DNA of 64,000 nucleotides from CAYUZU01 sp964448675 (GCA_964448675.1 CAYUZU010000009.1:1-64000); one strand, 5' to 3'; shown: positions 30,125 through 38,515, numbered from the stretch's first letter. Notes: generated by a model from the sequence alone, not told the origin. A program made the numbers and translations.

Positions 30125-30130
30125 ATTATA
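30125..30130 (-). promoter_or_regulatory. Perfect -10 box giving a leaderless uvrB transcript
   Basis: TATAAT on the minus strand ends 7 nt before the uvrB ATG, so transcription should start at or beside the first codon. No good -35 was found at 17 nt and no Shine-Dalgarno exists, consistent with leaderless initiation. Confidence 0.55.
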
Positions 30131-30397
30131 CGCGCCGCCCGCGACTTGGGGCGACGTGGCGCTGATCAGGTGGAACATTCCCCTCGTCTGCGGCACATGG
30201 GACCCTCCGGCGCCGCCCCGCCTGCCCGGGCACGCCGCACCGAGCCGTGGCACAAGGCCGCCCGACATGCTACGCTGTTCGCAATCAGCAAGCGGCCAGC
30301 GCGTGCTCGCCGGTTGGCGTGCGCACCGGCCCCTTGACACGTTCGATGTCGTGTTCGCATTCTCCGGCCGAAGGCCGACGGCTGTTGGCTGGCGGCT

Positions 30398-30432
30398 TTC
30401 CATTACTGACCACTGCAAACTGATGACTGGTA
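30398..30432. repeat. Short CAGT-rich element
   Basis: Reiterated ACTGACCACTG and AACTGATGACTGG units, directly upstream of the CitD-CitE start codon. They resemble the elements near 22.95, 31.72 and 59.24 kb. Confidence 0.45.
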
Positions 30433-30434
30433 CC

Positions 30435-31628
30435 ATGCCCACATCATCCGCCGAAGCTGGTCGCCGTGGCGACGACGTCCGTTCCGATTGCTGGGTCCGC
30501 ATCACCCCCGCCGACACCGGCGGCATCCAGCTCCAGCTCAAGACCAAGGTCGAGGCGATGTATGGCGACGCGATTCGCCAACTCGTCGACGACATGCTGC
30601 CCGCCCTCGGCGTGCCCGACGCAACCGTCGAGATGGAGGATGCCGGCGCCCTGCCCTTCGTGCAGATGGCCCGCATCGAGGCGGCGGTTCGCCGGCTGGG
30701 TCGCGACGTCGGCACCGGCTATCTGCCGGAATTCGAGCCGCACGCGCAGTACCCAAGCGACCGGGACCGCTTCCGCCGCAGCCGATTATACCTGCCCGGC
30801 AACGAAGCCAAGTTCATGCTCAACGCCGGCCTGCACCACCCCGACGGCGTCATCCTGGACCTCGAGGACAGCGTCGCGCCGAGCGTGAAGGACGAAGCCC
30901 GGCTCATGGTGCGCAACGCCTTGCGCTGCATCGACTTCCGTGGCGCTGAACGCATGGTGCGCATCAACCAGGGCAACCGCGGTCTCGAAGACCTCGAGTT
31001 CATCATCCCCCACAATGTCCACGTCGTCCTCATCCCAAAGGTCGAGGACGACGACCAGATCGAAGAGGTCGACAAGCGGATCAACCGCATCCGCAAGCAC
31101 CACGACATCGACCGCCCGGTCTACCTGATGCCGATCGTCGAGAGCGCCCTCGGCGTAATCAAGGCCTACAAGATCGCCAAGGCCTCGGACAATGTCTGCG
31201 CCCTGACCATCGGCCTCGAGGACTACACCGCCGACATCGGCACCCAGCGCACCGACGACGGCCGCGAGAGCTTCTTCGCCCGCAGCATGGTGGTCAACGC
31301 CGCCCGCGCCGCGCGTGTGCAGCCGATCGACACCGTCTTCTCCGATGTGCAGGACATGGACGGACTGCGCGCCAGCGTGCTCGAGGCCAAGTCGCTCGGC
31401 TTCGACGGCAAGGGCTGCATCCACCCGCGCCAGATCCAGGTCATCCACGAGGCCTTCGCCCCCACGTCCGCCGAACTCGAAAAGGCCCAGCGCATCGTCG
31501 CCGCCTTCGAGGACGCCGAGGCCAAGGGGCTCGGTGCGGTCTCGCTCGGCAGCAAGATGATCGACCCGCCCGTCGTCAAACGCGCCCAGCGTACCGTCCG
31601 CCTCGCTCAGGCCGTCGGCATGCTGTGA
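30435..31628 (+). CDS. Citrate lyase-type ACP (CitD)-HpcH/CitE lyase fusion
   Basis: 397 residues. The N-terminal 105 residues match CitD, the citrate lyase acyl-carrier subunit: DCWVRITPADTGGIQLQL, YGDAIRQLVDDMLPALGV and GALPFVQMARIEAAV. A Ser just before DCWVRI is where CitD carries its phosphoribosyl-dephospho-CoA arm. The remainder is a CitE/HpcH TIM-barrel lyase (RSRLYLPGNEAKFML, HPDGVILDLEDSVAP, LMPIVESALGVIKAY, ALTIGLEDYTADIG). In classical systems citD and citE are separate genes beside citF; no citF or citC is seen here. A CoA- or ACP-ester C-C lyase is likely; the substrate is unknown. The start has no Shine-Dalgarno, and an ATG 12 nt upstream is an alternative. Confidence 0.85.
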   Translation: MPTSSAEAGRRGDDVRSDCWVRITPADTGGIQLQLKTKVEAMYGDAIRQLVDDMLPALGVPDATVEMEDAGALPFVQMARIEAAVRRLGRDVGTGYLPEFEPHAQYPSDRDRFRRSRLYLPGNEAKFMLNAGLHHPDGVILDLEDSVAPSVKDEARLMVRNALRCIDFRGAERMVRINQGNRGLEDLEFIIPHNVHVVLIPKVEDDDQIEEVDKRINRIRKHHDIDRPVYLMPIVESALGVIKAYKIAKASDNVCALTIGLEDYTADIGTQRTDDGRESFFARSMVVNAARAARVQPIDTVFSDVQDMDGLRASVLEAKSLGFDGKGCIHPRQIQVIHEAFAPTSAELEKAQRIVAAFEDAEAKGLGAVSLGSKMIDPPVVKRAQRTVRLAQAVGML

Positions 31629-31689
31629 CCACGCCTCGGTCCGCCGCGATGCTCCATGCACCGGCCCGCGGCACCCGGTCCGCGCCACT

Positions 31690-31760
31690 GAAAGCTGCCG
31701 GCCAACGGCTGACCGCGCGCCATCACCGACAACTGATCATCTATGACTGACAGTTGATCA
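31690..31760. repeat. CAGT-rich intergenic element
   Basis: Lies between the convergent CitD-CitE and GT-C genes. It contains CAACTGATCAT, TGACTGACAG and TTGATCATT units with CAACTG/CAGTTG inverted arms, and GGCTGACCG nearer its left end. Confidence 0.45.
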
Positions 31761-33404
31761 TTCCGTCCCCATTTGCTCATACAATACTACCGCGTACGGC
31801 ATCGGGTCCGCCCCCGCCCGCCGCCAGCGCTCCACCAGCCCCGGCACATTCTGCACCAGCGACGCCGGCAACCCCAGGTTCGGCGAGCTCGCCAGCCGCC
31901 CGTCCCACAACAGCCAGTCCCCCACCCGCATCCGCCGCACGCGTTGCGGCGCCGGGGCCCGGAACGGCGGCGGCGTCAGACCCAGGAGCTCGTCAAACCA
32001 CGGCGACGTGCTGATCACCCGGTCCGCCATCACGCCGCGTGCCTGCACCCACCGCGCCGCCGTGCGCAGCGCCGACGGCCGCTGCCCCAACGGCAACGGC
32101 CGGCACATCGGCGCCGGCAGCCGCACCACCGTCACCAACGACACGAACGTTGCCGCCGCAGTCACCAGCCCCACCGCCGGCAGCCACATAGCGCCCGCGC
32201 GCACCAGCCACCGCCCGCCATGCGCCATGATCAGCCCGAGCACCAGCGCCGCCGCGACCAGGGCGCTCCCCGCCACAACCCATCGCTGCATCGACCCCAG
32301 CCCCGCCCCTGCCAACGCGTCGGCGTGCTGTTGCGCCTCCCCCAGGCCGCCGATCGCCAGCAGCACGACCAGTGCCAACGCCGGCCCAACCGCCCGGCGG
32401 ACCACGCGCCGCCTGACATCGCCGAATCGCGTTCCCAATCGCAGCGTGCGCCATCCGCAACAGAGTGCCGCCGCGGCCATCGTCGCCAGCATCGGCGCGA
32501 TCGGTACCAGGAACCGCGCGTAACCGCCACTGGCAAACAGCCCGTAACGATAGATCACCGTGTGCGCCGCGAAGTAGAGCACGGCGCCACCCACCCACAG
32601 CGGACCGCCGGCGCGCCGCCAGTTCAAGCCCGCACCGCCAGCCGCCAGCAGCAGCACGCCCACGCCGCTCGCCTCCGCCAGTCGCACCAGCATCGTCAAC
32701 CACGATCCCTGCCCGTATTCCATCGTCGGCTGCGGGCGCAGATAGCGCACCAGTGGCAACTCCGGCATGAACACCACCGACAGTATCACATGCACCAGCG
32801 GCGCCCAGCCCAGCCACAGCCAGACCCGCGGCGGCTGCCGCCGCGCGAGCAACGCCGCCAGCCAGGCGGCGACGAACACCCCTGCGTCCTGCCGCGTCAG
32901 CACACACAGCGACACGACAACCGCGCTCCACGTAAAACGCCGTTGCAAGTACAGCCACATCCCCAGCGCCAGGTAGAGCATCAGCGGCGTTTCGGTCAGT
33001 GTCGTATAGCTGAGCGTGAAAGCCAGCGGCTGCAGCCACAGCAGCAACGGCACCAGCGCGGCCGCTCGAATGCGCTGCCGCGCCGCGATCGCATACGCCA
33101 GCCATGCCGTGGCCGCCGTCAGCAGCCCGCTGAACACGCGTGCCGGCAGCCATCCGAGTTGCGCCGGCAGTGCGTACGGAACCGTGAACCCGGGCCGCCC
33201 CCAGTCGTGCAGCAGGTAACGCGGGTACTCCGACGCCCAGCGCGCCATCTGCAGATGCGCCAGGTCGTCATCGTGATACACCCCCTCACTCAGCGCCGCC
33301 ATTACGAGCGAAGCGGCCAGCCCCAGCAGCGTGAACGCCAGCGCCGCGCGCCAATGCGCGTCCGGCCGCCGCAGTGTGCCGTGTGTCGGATCACGCCCCG
33401 TCAC
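31758..33404 (-). CDS. Multi-pass GT-C-type glycosyltransferase-like membrane protein
   Basis: 548 residues with about 10-12 hydrophobic helices. Between the first helix and the second is EGVYHDDDLAHLQMARW, an acidic loop motif like the catalytic DD/DE of GT-C (ArnT/PMT-type) transferases that use polyprenyl-phosphate sugars, and TLTETPLMLYLALGMWLYL follows. The C-terminal 110 residues form a soluble extracytoplasmic part. The start is a GTG only 13 bp after the pyrF stop, so it is likely co-transcribed with pyrF. The acceptor is unknown; envelope glycan or lipid modification is the family expectation. Confidence 0.65.
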   Translation of the reverse strand: MTGRDPTHGTLRRPDAHWRAALAFTLLGLAASLVMAALSEGVYHDDDLAHLQMARWASEYPRYLLHDWGRPGFTVPYALPAQLGWLPARVFSGLLTAATAWLAYAIAARQRIRAAALVPLLLWLQPLAFTLSYTTLTETPLMLYLALGMWLYLQRRFTWSAVVVSLCVLTRQDAGVFVAAWLAALLARRQPPRVWLWLGWAPLVHVILSVVFMPELPLVRYLRPQPTMEYGQGSWLTMLVRLAEASGVGVLLLAAGGAGLNWRRAGGPLWVGGAVLYFAAHTVIYRYGLFASGGYARFLVPIAPMLATMAAAALCCGWRTLRLGTRFGDVRRRVVRRAVGPALALVVLLAIGGLGEAQQHADALAGAGLGSMQRWVVAGSALVAAALVLGLIMAHGGRWLVRAGAMWLPAVGLVTAAATFVSLVTVVRLPAPMCRPLPLGQRPSALRTAARWVQARGVMADRVISTSPWFDELLGLTPPPFRAPAPQRVRRMRVGDWLLWDGRLASSPNLGLPASLVQNVPGLVERWRRAGADPMPYAVVLYEQMGTE

Positions 33405-33417
33405 GCTGCATCACGCC

Positions 33418-34341
33418 TCAGAGGGAGAGCAATGGCGCGACGTCATCGGCAAACACGCGACACGCCGCCGCCACCGCCGCCGGCCAGTCGTCGCCGAAAC
33501 GCTCGGCGTATTCCGGCTTGCTGTGCGCGTAGATTACCGACCGGGACGCGTTGATCACCGCACCTGCGCCGTCCGACCGAAAGCAGGGCCGGCAGCTCTC
33601 CGCCGTGCCACCCTGCGCGCCATACCCCGGCACCAGGAACGGCGTCTGCGGCAAGGCGCTGCGCAACGCACGCGTGCTGTCCGCATCCTTCGGGGCAACC
33701 ACCGCACCGACACACGACAGCCCACTCGCCCCGACCAGCCCGGGGTCGCTGCCCCAACGATGCACCAGGCTCGCCATATGCTCGTAGAACCGTGGCCCGG
33801 GGCCGAACTCGTGCACCTGGTCGGCGCCCGGCTCCGACGGCCGCACCAGCACGTACACGCCGCGGCCGTGCGCACGCGCGATCTCGACGAACGGCAGAAT
33901 GGCGTTCTCGCCAAGATAGCCTGCCAGCGTGACCGCATCGGGGATGCACGCGGGGTCGATGTCGTCGAACGCCGGCTGGTCGAGGTGCCCCCGAGCGTAC
34001 AGCCGCGCCGTCGAGCCGATATCGCCGCGCTTGATGTCGCCGATCACGAGCAGCCCGCGGGCGTGTGCGTACGCGACGAGCTGATAGTACGCCGCCAATC
34101 CCTCACCATACAGCGCCTCGAAGAAGCCCGCGTTGATCTTGACGGCGGGGACGATCGGGGCGACCGCGTCGATGACGTGGCGACAGAACGTGTCCAGCGC
34201 GGTCAGCGCGGACGCCTGGTGGTTGTCCTTCGGCTGCAACGCCGCCGGCAAGCGCTCCAGCACCGGGTCGATCCCGACGACAGCGGGCGTGCGGCGGTCG
34301 GCGATGGCCGCGGTCAGTCGATCGGCAAAGTGGGTGCTCAT
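33418..34341 (-). CDS. pyrF: Orotidine 5'-phosphate decarboxylase (type 2)
   Basis: 307 residues, the length of the type 2 family. It converts OMP to UMP in pyrimidine synthesis. Key blocks are VGIDPVLERLP, VKINAGFFEALYGEG with the catalytic Lys, and IGDIKRGDIGSTA, the Asp-x-Lys-x-x-Asp active-site array; PFLVPGYGAQGG binds phosphate. There is no Shine-Dalgarno at the ATG, and a TATCAA hexamer 8 nt upstream suggests a leaderless start. The C-terminus matches the type 2 pattern (AVINASRSVIYA). Confidence 0.95.
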   Translation of the reverse strand: MSTHFADRLTAAIADRRTPAVVGIDPVLERLPAALQPKDNHQASALTALDTFCRHVIDAVAPIVPAVKINAGFFEALYGEGLAAYYQLVAYAHARGLLVIGDIKRGDIGSTARLYARGHLDQPAFDDIDPACIPDAVTLAGYLGENAILPFVEIARAHGRGVYVLVRPSEPGADQVHEFGPGPRFYEHMASLVHRWGSDPGLVGASGLSCVGAVVAPKDADSTRALRSALPQTPFLVPGYGAQGGTAESCRPCFRSDGAGAVINASRSVIYAHSKPEYAERFGDDWPAAVAAACRVFADDVAPLLSL

Positions 34342-34409
34342 AGCGCGTATTGATAGCCGCTGGCGGAGAATCCGGCCAGCCCCACCGCCCCGCGACCGGC
34401 AGCCGCCCC

Positions 34410-34443
34410 AAAAAGGCAGGGGCGGACCGTTCGCCCGCCCCTG
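34410..34443 (-). terminator. Rho-independent terminator of the octahaem cytochrome gene
   Basis: A 9-bp perfect stem (CAGGGGCGG / CCGCCCCTG, 34417-34443) followed on the minus strand by five T residues (complement of 34410-34414), 53 bp beyond the cytochrome stop codon. It separates the cytochrome gene from pyrF. Confidence 0.85.
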
Positions 34444-34495
34444 TCGAGGGTCACGTGGGTTGATCGCTGAGCACGTCGACGATTCTGCGGCGACG

Positions 34496-36034
34496 CTAGG
34501 TGCCGAACGGATCCTCGGCATAGCCCAGGGCCTCGAAGAACCCGGACACGCCGTGGCAATCCTCGCAGACCTTGGCCTGCGACGCCGGCGCCACCTCGTG
34601 ACTGACACGCAGATACATGACGGTGTTCACGAAGCCGTAGTCGCCGCTGTAGGGCTGACCGGTGTACGCCGAACCGTCCTGCAGCGACAAATCCCAGTCG
34701 TACTTGGCCCAGTACGGATTGTCGCCGGTGGCCTTGCCGAACAGGTGCGGCACCATGAGGCGTTTATGGGTCGTGTCGACGACCTGGCGGCCAATCATCT
34801 TCTTGAACGGGTAGATCTTGGCGTTGTCGTCATTGATGTCGCCGCGCGGTGCCGAGAGGATGACCGGGTCGTCCTCGGTGCCGGCTTGCGCGTAGGTGTC
34901 GTTGACGTTCACGACCTTGCGGGTCCAGGTGCCGTTGTACCACAGGTAGGTCGGCGTGACGTTCTTGGCCCAGATGAAGCGGCCTTTCTTCTTGTCATAG
35001 GTCGCGCGACCTTCCTGGGTCGGGATGTCGGTGCGATCCTCGCCGGCCTCATCCCAGTACCACGCGGTCTTCGTCGCCATGGTGCGCGAGAATGTCGGGA
35101 TGTGGCAGGTTTCGCACGCCACCCTGGTCGTGTGGATGTTCAACACGCTGGACAGCAGCGGGTCGGCCTGGTGCACCTTCGTCTCGCCATGGCAGCGGGT
35201 GCAATTCGGCTTGGAACCACCCTCGTCCACCGAGTGCCACACCATGCCGGAGAACCCGTGGTTCTGCTCCTGGTGGCACGTCTGGCAGGAGAAGTCCTGC
35301 CCGCCGGTCGCGGTGCTGCCCATGTGCACGTCCATGTCGAACGTGGGGCTGACGAGATCGGAAGACAGGCTGCCCTGCTTGACGTTGTCGCCGCCGCCGG
35401 CGTTGAAGTGGCAGAAGCCGCAGTTGGCGCGGGTCGGGCTGCCAACCTGGTAGGCCACTTCCTGCAACTCCGCTGCCGTGACGACGGTGAGCTCGCCATC
35501 GATCGACAAGGCAGGCGGACCGCCACCGCCATTGTCCGACGGGTGCTTCTTGTAGGTGCCGGTCGTATCGTGGCAGATCAGGCAGTCCACGTTGTCGGCG
35601 TTGCTGAAGTCGAAGCTGTTGTTCTTCCAGCCGTAGCTGGGGTGACACTGCGAGCAGCGGCCCTCGTTGCCGGGCACGGCAATGCAGAAGTTGTTGATGA
35701 GGTCCATCTTGCCATGCTCGGGATTGATGAGATTGTCGTTCTCATCATAGACCTTCGTGACCGTCCCTTCCCACTTCCAGTGGGTGCGGTCCATCAGCTC
35801 GCGGGCCACGTCGGAGTGGCAGATCATGCAGTCGGACGTCGCCGCGAAGCCGTCCGTGATGATCTCGGTGAAGACCCGCTCGTGCAGCGGCTTATCGGGC
35901 GTCGTCCCACCGTCGTTGGGGTCGCCGTCGTTGGGGTCCCCGCCGGGCAGCTGCGGGCAGCCACCGAGCATCATCGCGAGGAAGAATCCGGAAGTGGCGA
36001 TCAGGACGGAAGTTACATGGGAACGCGTGGACAT
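34496..36034 (-). CDS. Octahaem tetrathionate-reductase-like cytochrome c lipoprotein
   Basis: 512 residues. The signal peptide ends in lipobox LGGC (Cys about 26), followed by a DPNDG linker. There are eight CXXCH sites: CMICH, CSQCH, CLICH, CGFCH, CQTCH, CTRCH, CETCH and CEDCH. The surroundings HPSYGWKNNSFDF and NVDCLICHDTTGTYKKHP match what I recall of octahaem tetrathionate reductase (OTR), in which a Lys coordinates the catalytic haem; the TYKK Lys is the candidate here. OTR reduces tetrathionate, nitrite and hydroxylamine in vitro. The lipid anchor is unusual relative to soluble periplasmic OTR. A GAGGAG precedes the ATG at 36034. It belongs to the multihaem region. Confidence 0.88.
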   Translation of the reverse strand: MSTRSHVTSVLIATSGFFLAMMLGGCPQLPGGDPNDGDPNDGGTTPDKPLHERVFTEIITDGFAATSDCMICHSDVARELMDRTHWKWEGTVTKVYDENDNLINPEHGKMDLINNFCIAVPGNEGRCSQCHPSYGWKNNSFDFSNADNVDCLICHDTTGTYKKHPSDNGGGGPPALSIDGELTVVTAAELQEVAYQVGSPTRANCGFCHFNAGGGDNVKQGSLSSDLVSPTFDMDVHMGSTATGGQDFSCQTCHQEQNHGFSGMVWHSVDEGGSKPNCTRCHGETKVHQADPLLSSVLNIHTTRVACETCHIPTFSRTMATKTAWYWDEAGEDRTDIPTQEGRATYDKKKGRFIWAKNVTPTYLWYNGTWTRKVVNVNDTYAQAGTEDDPVILSAPRGDINDDNAKIYPFKKMIGRQVVDTTHKRLMVPHLFGKATGDNPYWAKYDWDLSLQDGSAYTGQPYSGDYGFVNTVMYLRVSHEVAPASQAKVCEDCHGVSGFFEALGYAEDPFGT

Positions 36035-36147
36035 CGCTGGTCTCCTCGGCGGTATGCGGGGCGGCTGACCCAAGCCGACCCGACGTTGCACCGCCACTAC
36101 GTGAGCGTGTCCACTAGTATCGGTCCCCCGATTATCGCGCACAACCG

Positions 36148-36178
36148 CCCCCAGGGATGGATTCTCCACCCCTGGGGG
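36148..36178 (-). terminator. First of two tandem GC hairpins between the two cytochrome lipoprotein genes
   Basis: A 9-bp stem CCCCCAGGG / CCCTGGGGG with a 13-nt loop. It lies downstream of the nonahaem gene and upstream of the octahaem gene and has no T-tract. It may terminate, stabilise or process the transcript. Confidence 0.45.
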
Positions 36179-36185
36179 GGAGTCG

Positions 36186-36210
36186 CCCGGGAGTGTCCCT
36201 GCCTCCCGGG
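36186..36210 (-). terminator. Second tandem GC hairpin, just past the nonahaem stop
   Basis: An 8-bp perfect stem CCCGGGAG / CTCCCGGG with a 9-nt loop, 31 bp past the nonahaem cytochrome stop codon. It has no T-tract. Confidence 0.5.
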
Positions 36211-36240
36211 GGCACCCACCCGCAGTGTTTCGTTGATGCC

Positions 36241-37638
36241 TCAGTTCGCGAGCAACTCCTCGGCTTCGAGCAGCATGTCACGCACATAGCTCGGGTTGTG
36301 CATGCCCAGGCTGCCGTCGCTCAGCACCATATGGTACAGGAACCGCGCCTTCTTCACGTTGTCCGAAATGCCCGATTGATCACTCGGGCCGCCCTCTTCC
36401 GAGTACTCCCATGTCGCCGGATCGCCCAGCGCGGCCGCCACCGCATCGAGCCGGCCCTGAATCTCCGCCTGCAACGTCGCGTAGACGGCCTCGGCCTGCG
36501 CTTGCGACGGGTGACACCCGCTGATCGCGCAGCTCTTGAAGTTGACCGCAAACGTATGGCCCGAAATCGCCGGCGCAATCTCGCTCTCGAAGTCCTGGCG
36601 GAACATGTGGCAGGTCGCACACTGCTCCGGCGCGAACGAATGGACCGAGACGCGGCTGAAGATCAACGGGCTCTCGCCCGCGGGTGTGGCCATCTCACCG
36701 GTGTAGACGTTGACCTGCACGCTGTGGTGCGGGCCGCGGTCGGTTGAGGTCCACATGCGCCCGCGACTGTGGTGGCACTGGCCGCAGAGATTGAAGCGGC
36801 TCGTGTCCTGCACGGCAGCCTCGGTGTTCGTCGGCGTCGGATTGGTCACTTCGGCGTAGCGCAGCTGGAAGTCGCGCCCCTCGTCGGGTTCAGCCGCCTT
36901 GCCGGTCTGCATATGCGGGTCGTGACAAATGGCGCACTCGACCGCCATCATGTTCTCGGGCGCCACCCCCTGAAGCAGCGATTCCTCGACGTCTTCACCG
37001 TTGAGAATCGCCAGGTGGAAGTAATCGCCCGAATGGCACTCGCCGCAGGCGTTCAAGCCGAAGTTGCCGCCCTGGAAATAGTTGGCAGTAGCGCCCGTGA
37101 CGGCAGCGTGACCCGACTCCTGCCATTCGGTGATATGCGGATGGTGCGAGCCGGTGTGGCAGGTACCGCACACCTCGGATGCGATCGACACATTCGGACG
37201 CAATGACTTGTCGACGACGTTGTTCACGTGATCCAGCGAGGGCCCGTGACAGGACTCGCAGCCAACGTCGGCCAGCGCGTTGGTCGTGGCACGATCGACG
37301 AAGCCGCCCTCCTCGCCGAAGCCGACAACGTGGCATGGGAGGCAGGCGTCGTTGTTGGCCTGGCCAATGTCCTCGAGCGTCTTCAGCGCGCCGGCATGCA
37401 GCGTGTTGCCCCAGTTCGTGTGCGTGTTGACGTGGCAGAGCCCGCAACGCTCCGAGCCGGCATAGGGCCCGGTGACGGCGCTGTTGCCGACCACCGTATC
37501 GTTGGCGTCGTTCGGGTCGCCGTCCGCAGGCGGCAGCGTGATCGGGCAGCCACCCAGCCACACGACACTCAGCGCACAGCTCAGGAGAATGACGCCCGCT
37601 GCGCCCCATTGTTGCCCCCGTGACCCGCTGCGGTTCAT
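36241..37638 (-). CDS. Nonahaem c-type cytochrome lipoprotein (cytochrome c554-like)
   Basis: 465 residues. The lipobox WLGGC (Cys 31) makes it a lipoprotein, and a DGDPNDAND linker follows, as in the neighbouring octahaem protein. Eight CXXCH motifs (CGLCH, CLPCH, CESCH, CGTCH, CGECH, CAICH, CGQCH, CATCH) plus one CX4CH (CAISGCH) give nine haem sites. The N-terminal pattern YAGSERCGLCH, then THTNWGNTLHAGAL, then GCESCHGP, is that of the cytochrome c554/multihaem family. The C-terminal 90 residues are helical without haems. AGGAGGT precedes the ATG. A 17-bp palindrome lies about 133 bp upstream of its start. It is probably a periplasmic or outer-face electron carrier. Confidence 0.87.
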   Translation of the reverse strand: MNRSGSRGQQWGAAGVILLSCALSVVWLGGCPITLPPADGDPNDANDTVVGNSAVTGPYAGSERCGLCHVNTHTNWGNTLHAGALKTLEDIGQANNDACLPCHVVGFGEEGGFVDRATTNALADVGCESCHGPSLDHVNNVVDKSLRPNVSIASEVCGTCHTGSHHPHITEWQESGHAAVTGATANYFQGGNFGLNACGECHSGDYFHLAILNGEDVEESLLQGVAPENMMAVECAICHDPHMQTGKAAEPDEGRDFQLRYAEVTNPTPTNTEAAVQDTSRFNLCGQCHHSRGRMWTSTDRGPHHSVQVNVYTGEMATPAGESPLIFSRVSVHSFAPEQCATCHMFRQDFESEIAPAISGHTFAVNFKSCAISGCHPSQAQAEAVYATLQAEIQGRLDAVAAALGDPATWEYSEEGGPSDQSGISDNVKKARFLYHMVLSDGSLGMHNPSYVRDMLLEAEELLAN

Positions 37639-37770
37639 TGCGCTACCTCCTGCACGGATGTGCTCTTGCGCTGCGCCACCTGATTACGCGTGTTTCGCAT
37701 GCTCCGCCGGCGATCGGTGCGATCGGCGGCGTTGCCCGGCTCCGACAATATGAAGATTCTCCCACCTTAT

Positions 37771-37787
37771 TGATTGTCGGACAATCA
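37771..37787. promoter_or_regulatory. 17-bp palindrome upstream of the nonahaem cytochrome gene
   Basis: TGATTGTC-G-GACAATCA, perfect 8-bp arms about one base. A related half site (CCGACAAT) recurs 22 bp nearer the gene at 37742-37749. The symmetry and position suggest a binding site for a dimeric regulator, perhaps of the FNR/CRP type or the adjacent PAS-LuxR protein; neither can be shown from sequence. Confidence 0.6.
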
Positions 37788-37858
37788 CCTACAAAGGGGT
37801 TTATGTCACCCGGAGAGGGTACACCCCAGGGGCAATGCCCTGAGCGCCCGCGGGCCGG

Positions 37859-38515
37859 TCAGACGAGGTGGTGCCGCGCGGCGAAAGCAACGGCCTCGGC
37901 CCGGCTGTTCAGCCCGAGCTTTCGGTAAATGCTTTTCAGATGTGATCTTACGGTCGAGGCCGAGATGTTGGCCTGTTCTGCGATCTCTTCGTTGCCCAGG
38001 CCGCGACCCACCAGCCGGAGCATCCGTACTTCCTGGGTGGTGAGATTCGCGACCGGCTCCGGCGGCATGTGCCCGCTGGTCAGGTCGAGCAGGCGTTGCG
38101 CAACGGCTTCTGAGAGCTCCACTTGCACCGTCCGCTCCGCCGTCACGTCGCAGAAGAGCAGCGCCCGGCCGACCTCCTTGCCGTCGGCATCGACGTAGCG
38201 TGTCGCGTTGACCTTCAACGCCAGCGGCTCGGGCCACTGGACCTGCACATCCCCCAGCACGTTGCCGGGCTCCTCGGCCGATTCCTGCCAGAACGCCATC
38301 AACTGCACATCCTTGAGCACGTGGCCCAGGTGTTGGCCGAGGCACTCCTGTTCGCTCAGACCCAGCAAACGGGCCGCGGCGCGGTTGAGCCAGGCCACGC
38401 GGCCGCTGCCGTTGGTCAAGACAAGCCCGACCGACAAGCCGGCCAACGCCTGCTTGATGGGACAGCAGTCCTCGCACTCACCATTCAAGCGACTATCGAG
38501 CGACACGCGTGTCAT
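37859..38515 (-). CDS. PAS-LuxR transcriptional regulator
   Basis: 218 residues. An N-terminal CEDCCPIKQAL segment carries three Cys residues, then a PAS domain (about 25-130: VGLVLTNGSGRVAWLNRAAARLLGLSEQE, KVNATRYVDADGKEVGRALLF), then a LuxR/GerE helix-turn-helix (about 155-215: LTTQEVRMLRLVGRGLGNEEI, then ISASTVRSHLKSIYRKLGLN). There is no receiver domain. The clustered Cys could form a redox or metal sensor, by inference. It lies between the nonahaem gene and the divergent CbcL-like operon, so it is a good candidate regulator for both. The GAGGAA-preceded ATG at 38515 was chosen over an upstream one. Confidence 0.85.
   Translation of the reverse strand: MTRVSLDSRLNGECEDCCPIKQALAGLSVGLVLTNGSGRVAWLNRAAARLLGLSEQECLGQHLGHVLKDVQLMAFWQESAEEPGNVLGDVQVQWPEPLALKVNATRYVDADGKEVGRALLFCDVTAERTVQVELSEAVAQRLLDLTSGHMPPEPVANLTTQEVRMLRLVGRGLGNEEIAEQANISASTVRSHLKSIYRKLGLNSRAEAVAFAARHHLV

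Larger units (their letters stand above)
30118..30434. other. Intergenic region between divergent uvrB and the CitD-CitE gene
   Basis: 317 bp with no gene. It contains the leftward -10 box of uvrB at its left end and, at 30398-30432, a short run of CACTG/ACTGA units of the CAGT-rich intergenic family immediately before the CitD-CitE start. Nothing else was recognised. Confidence 0.5.
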
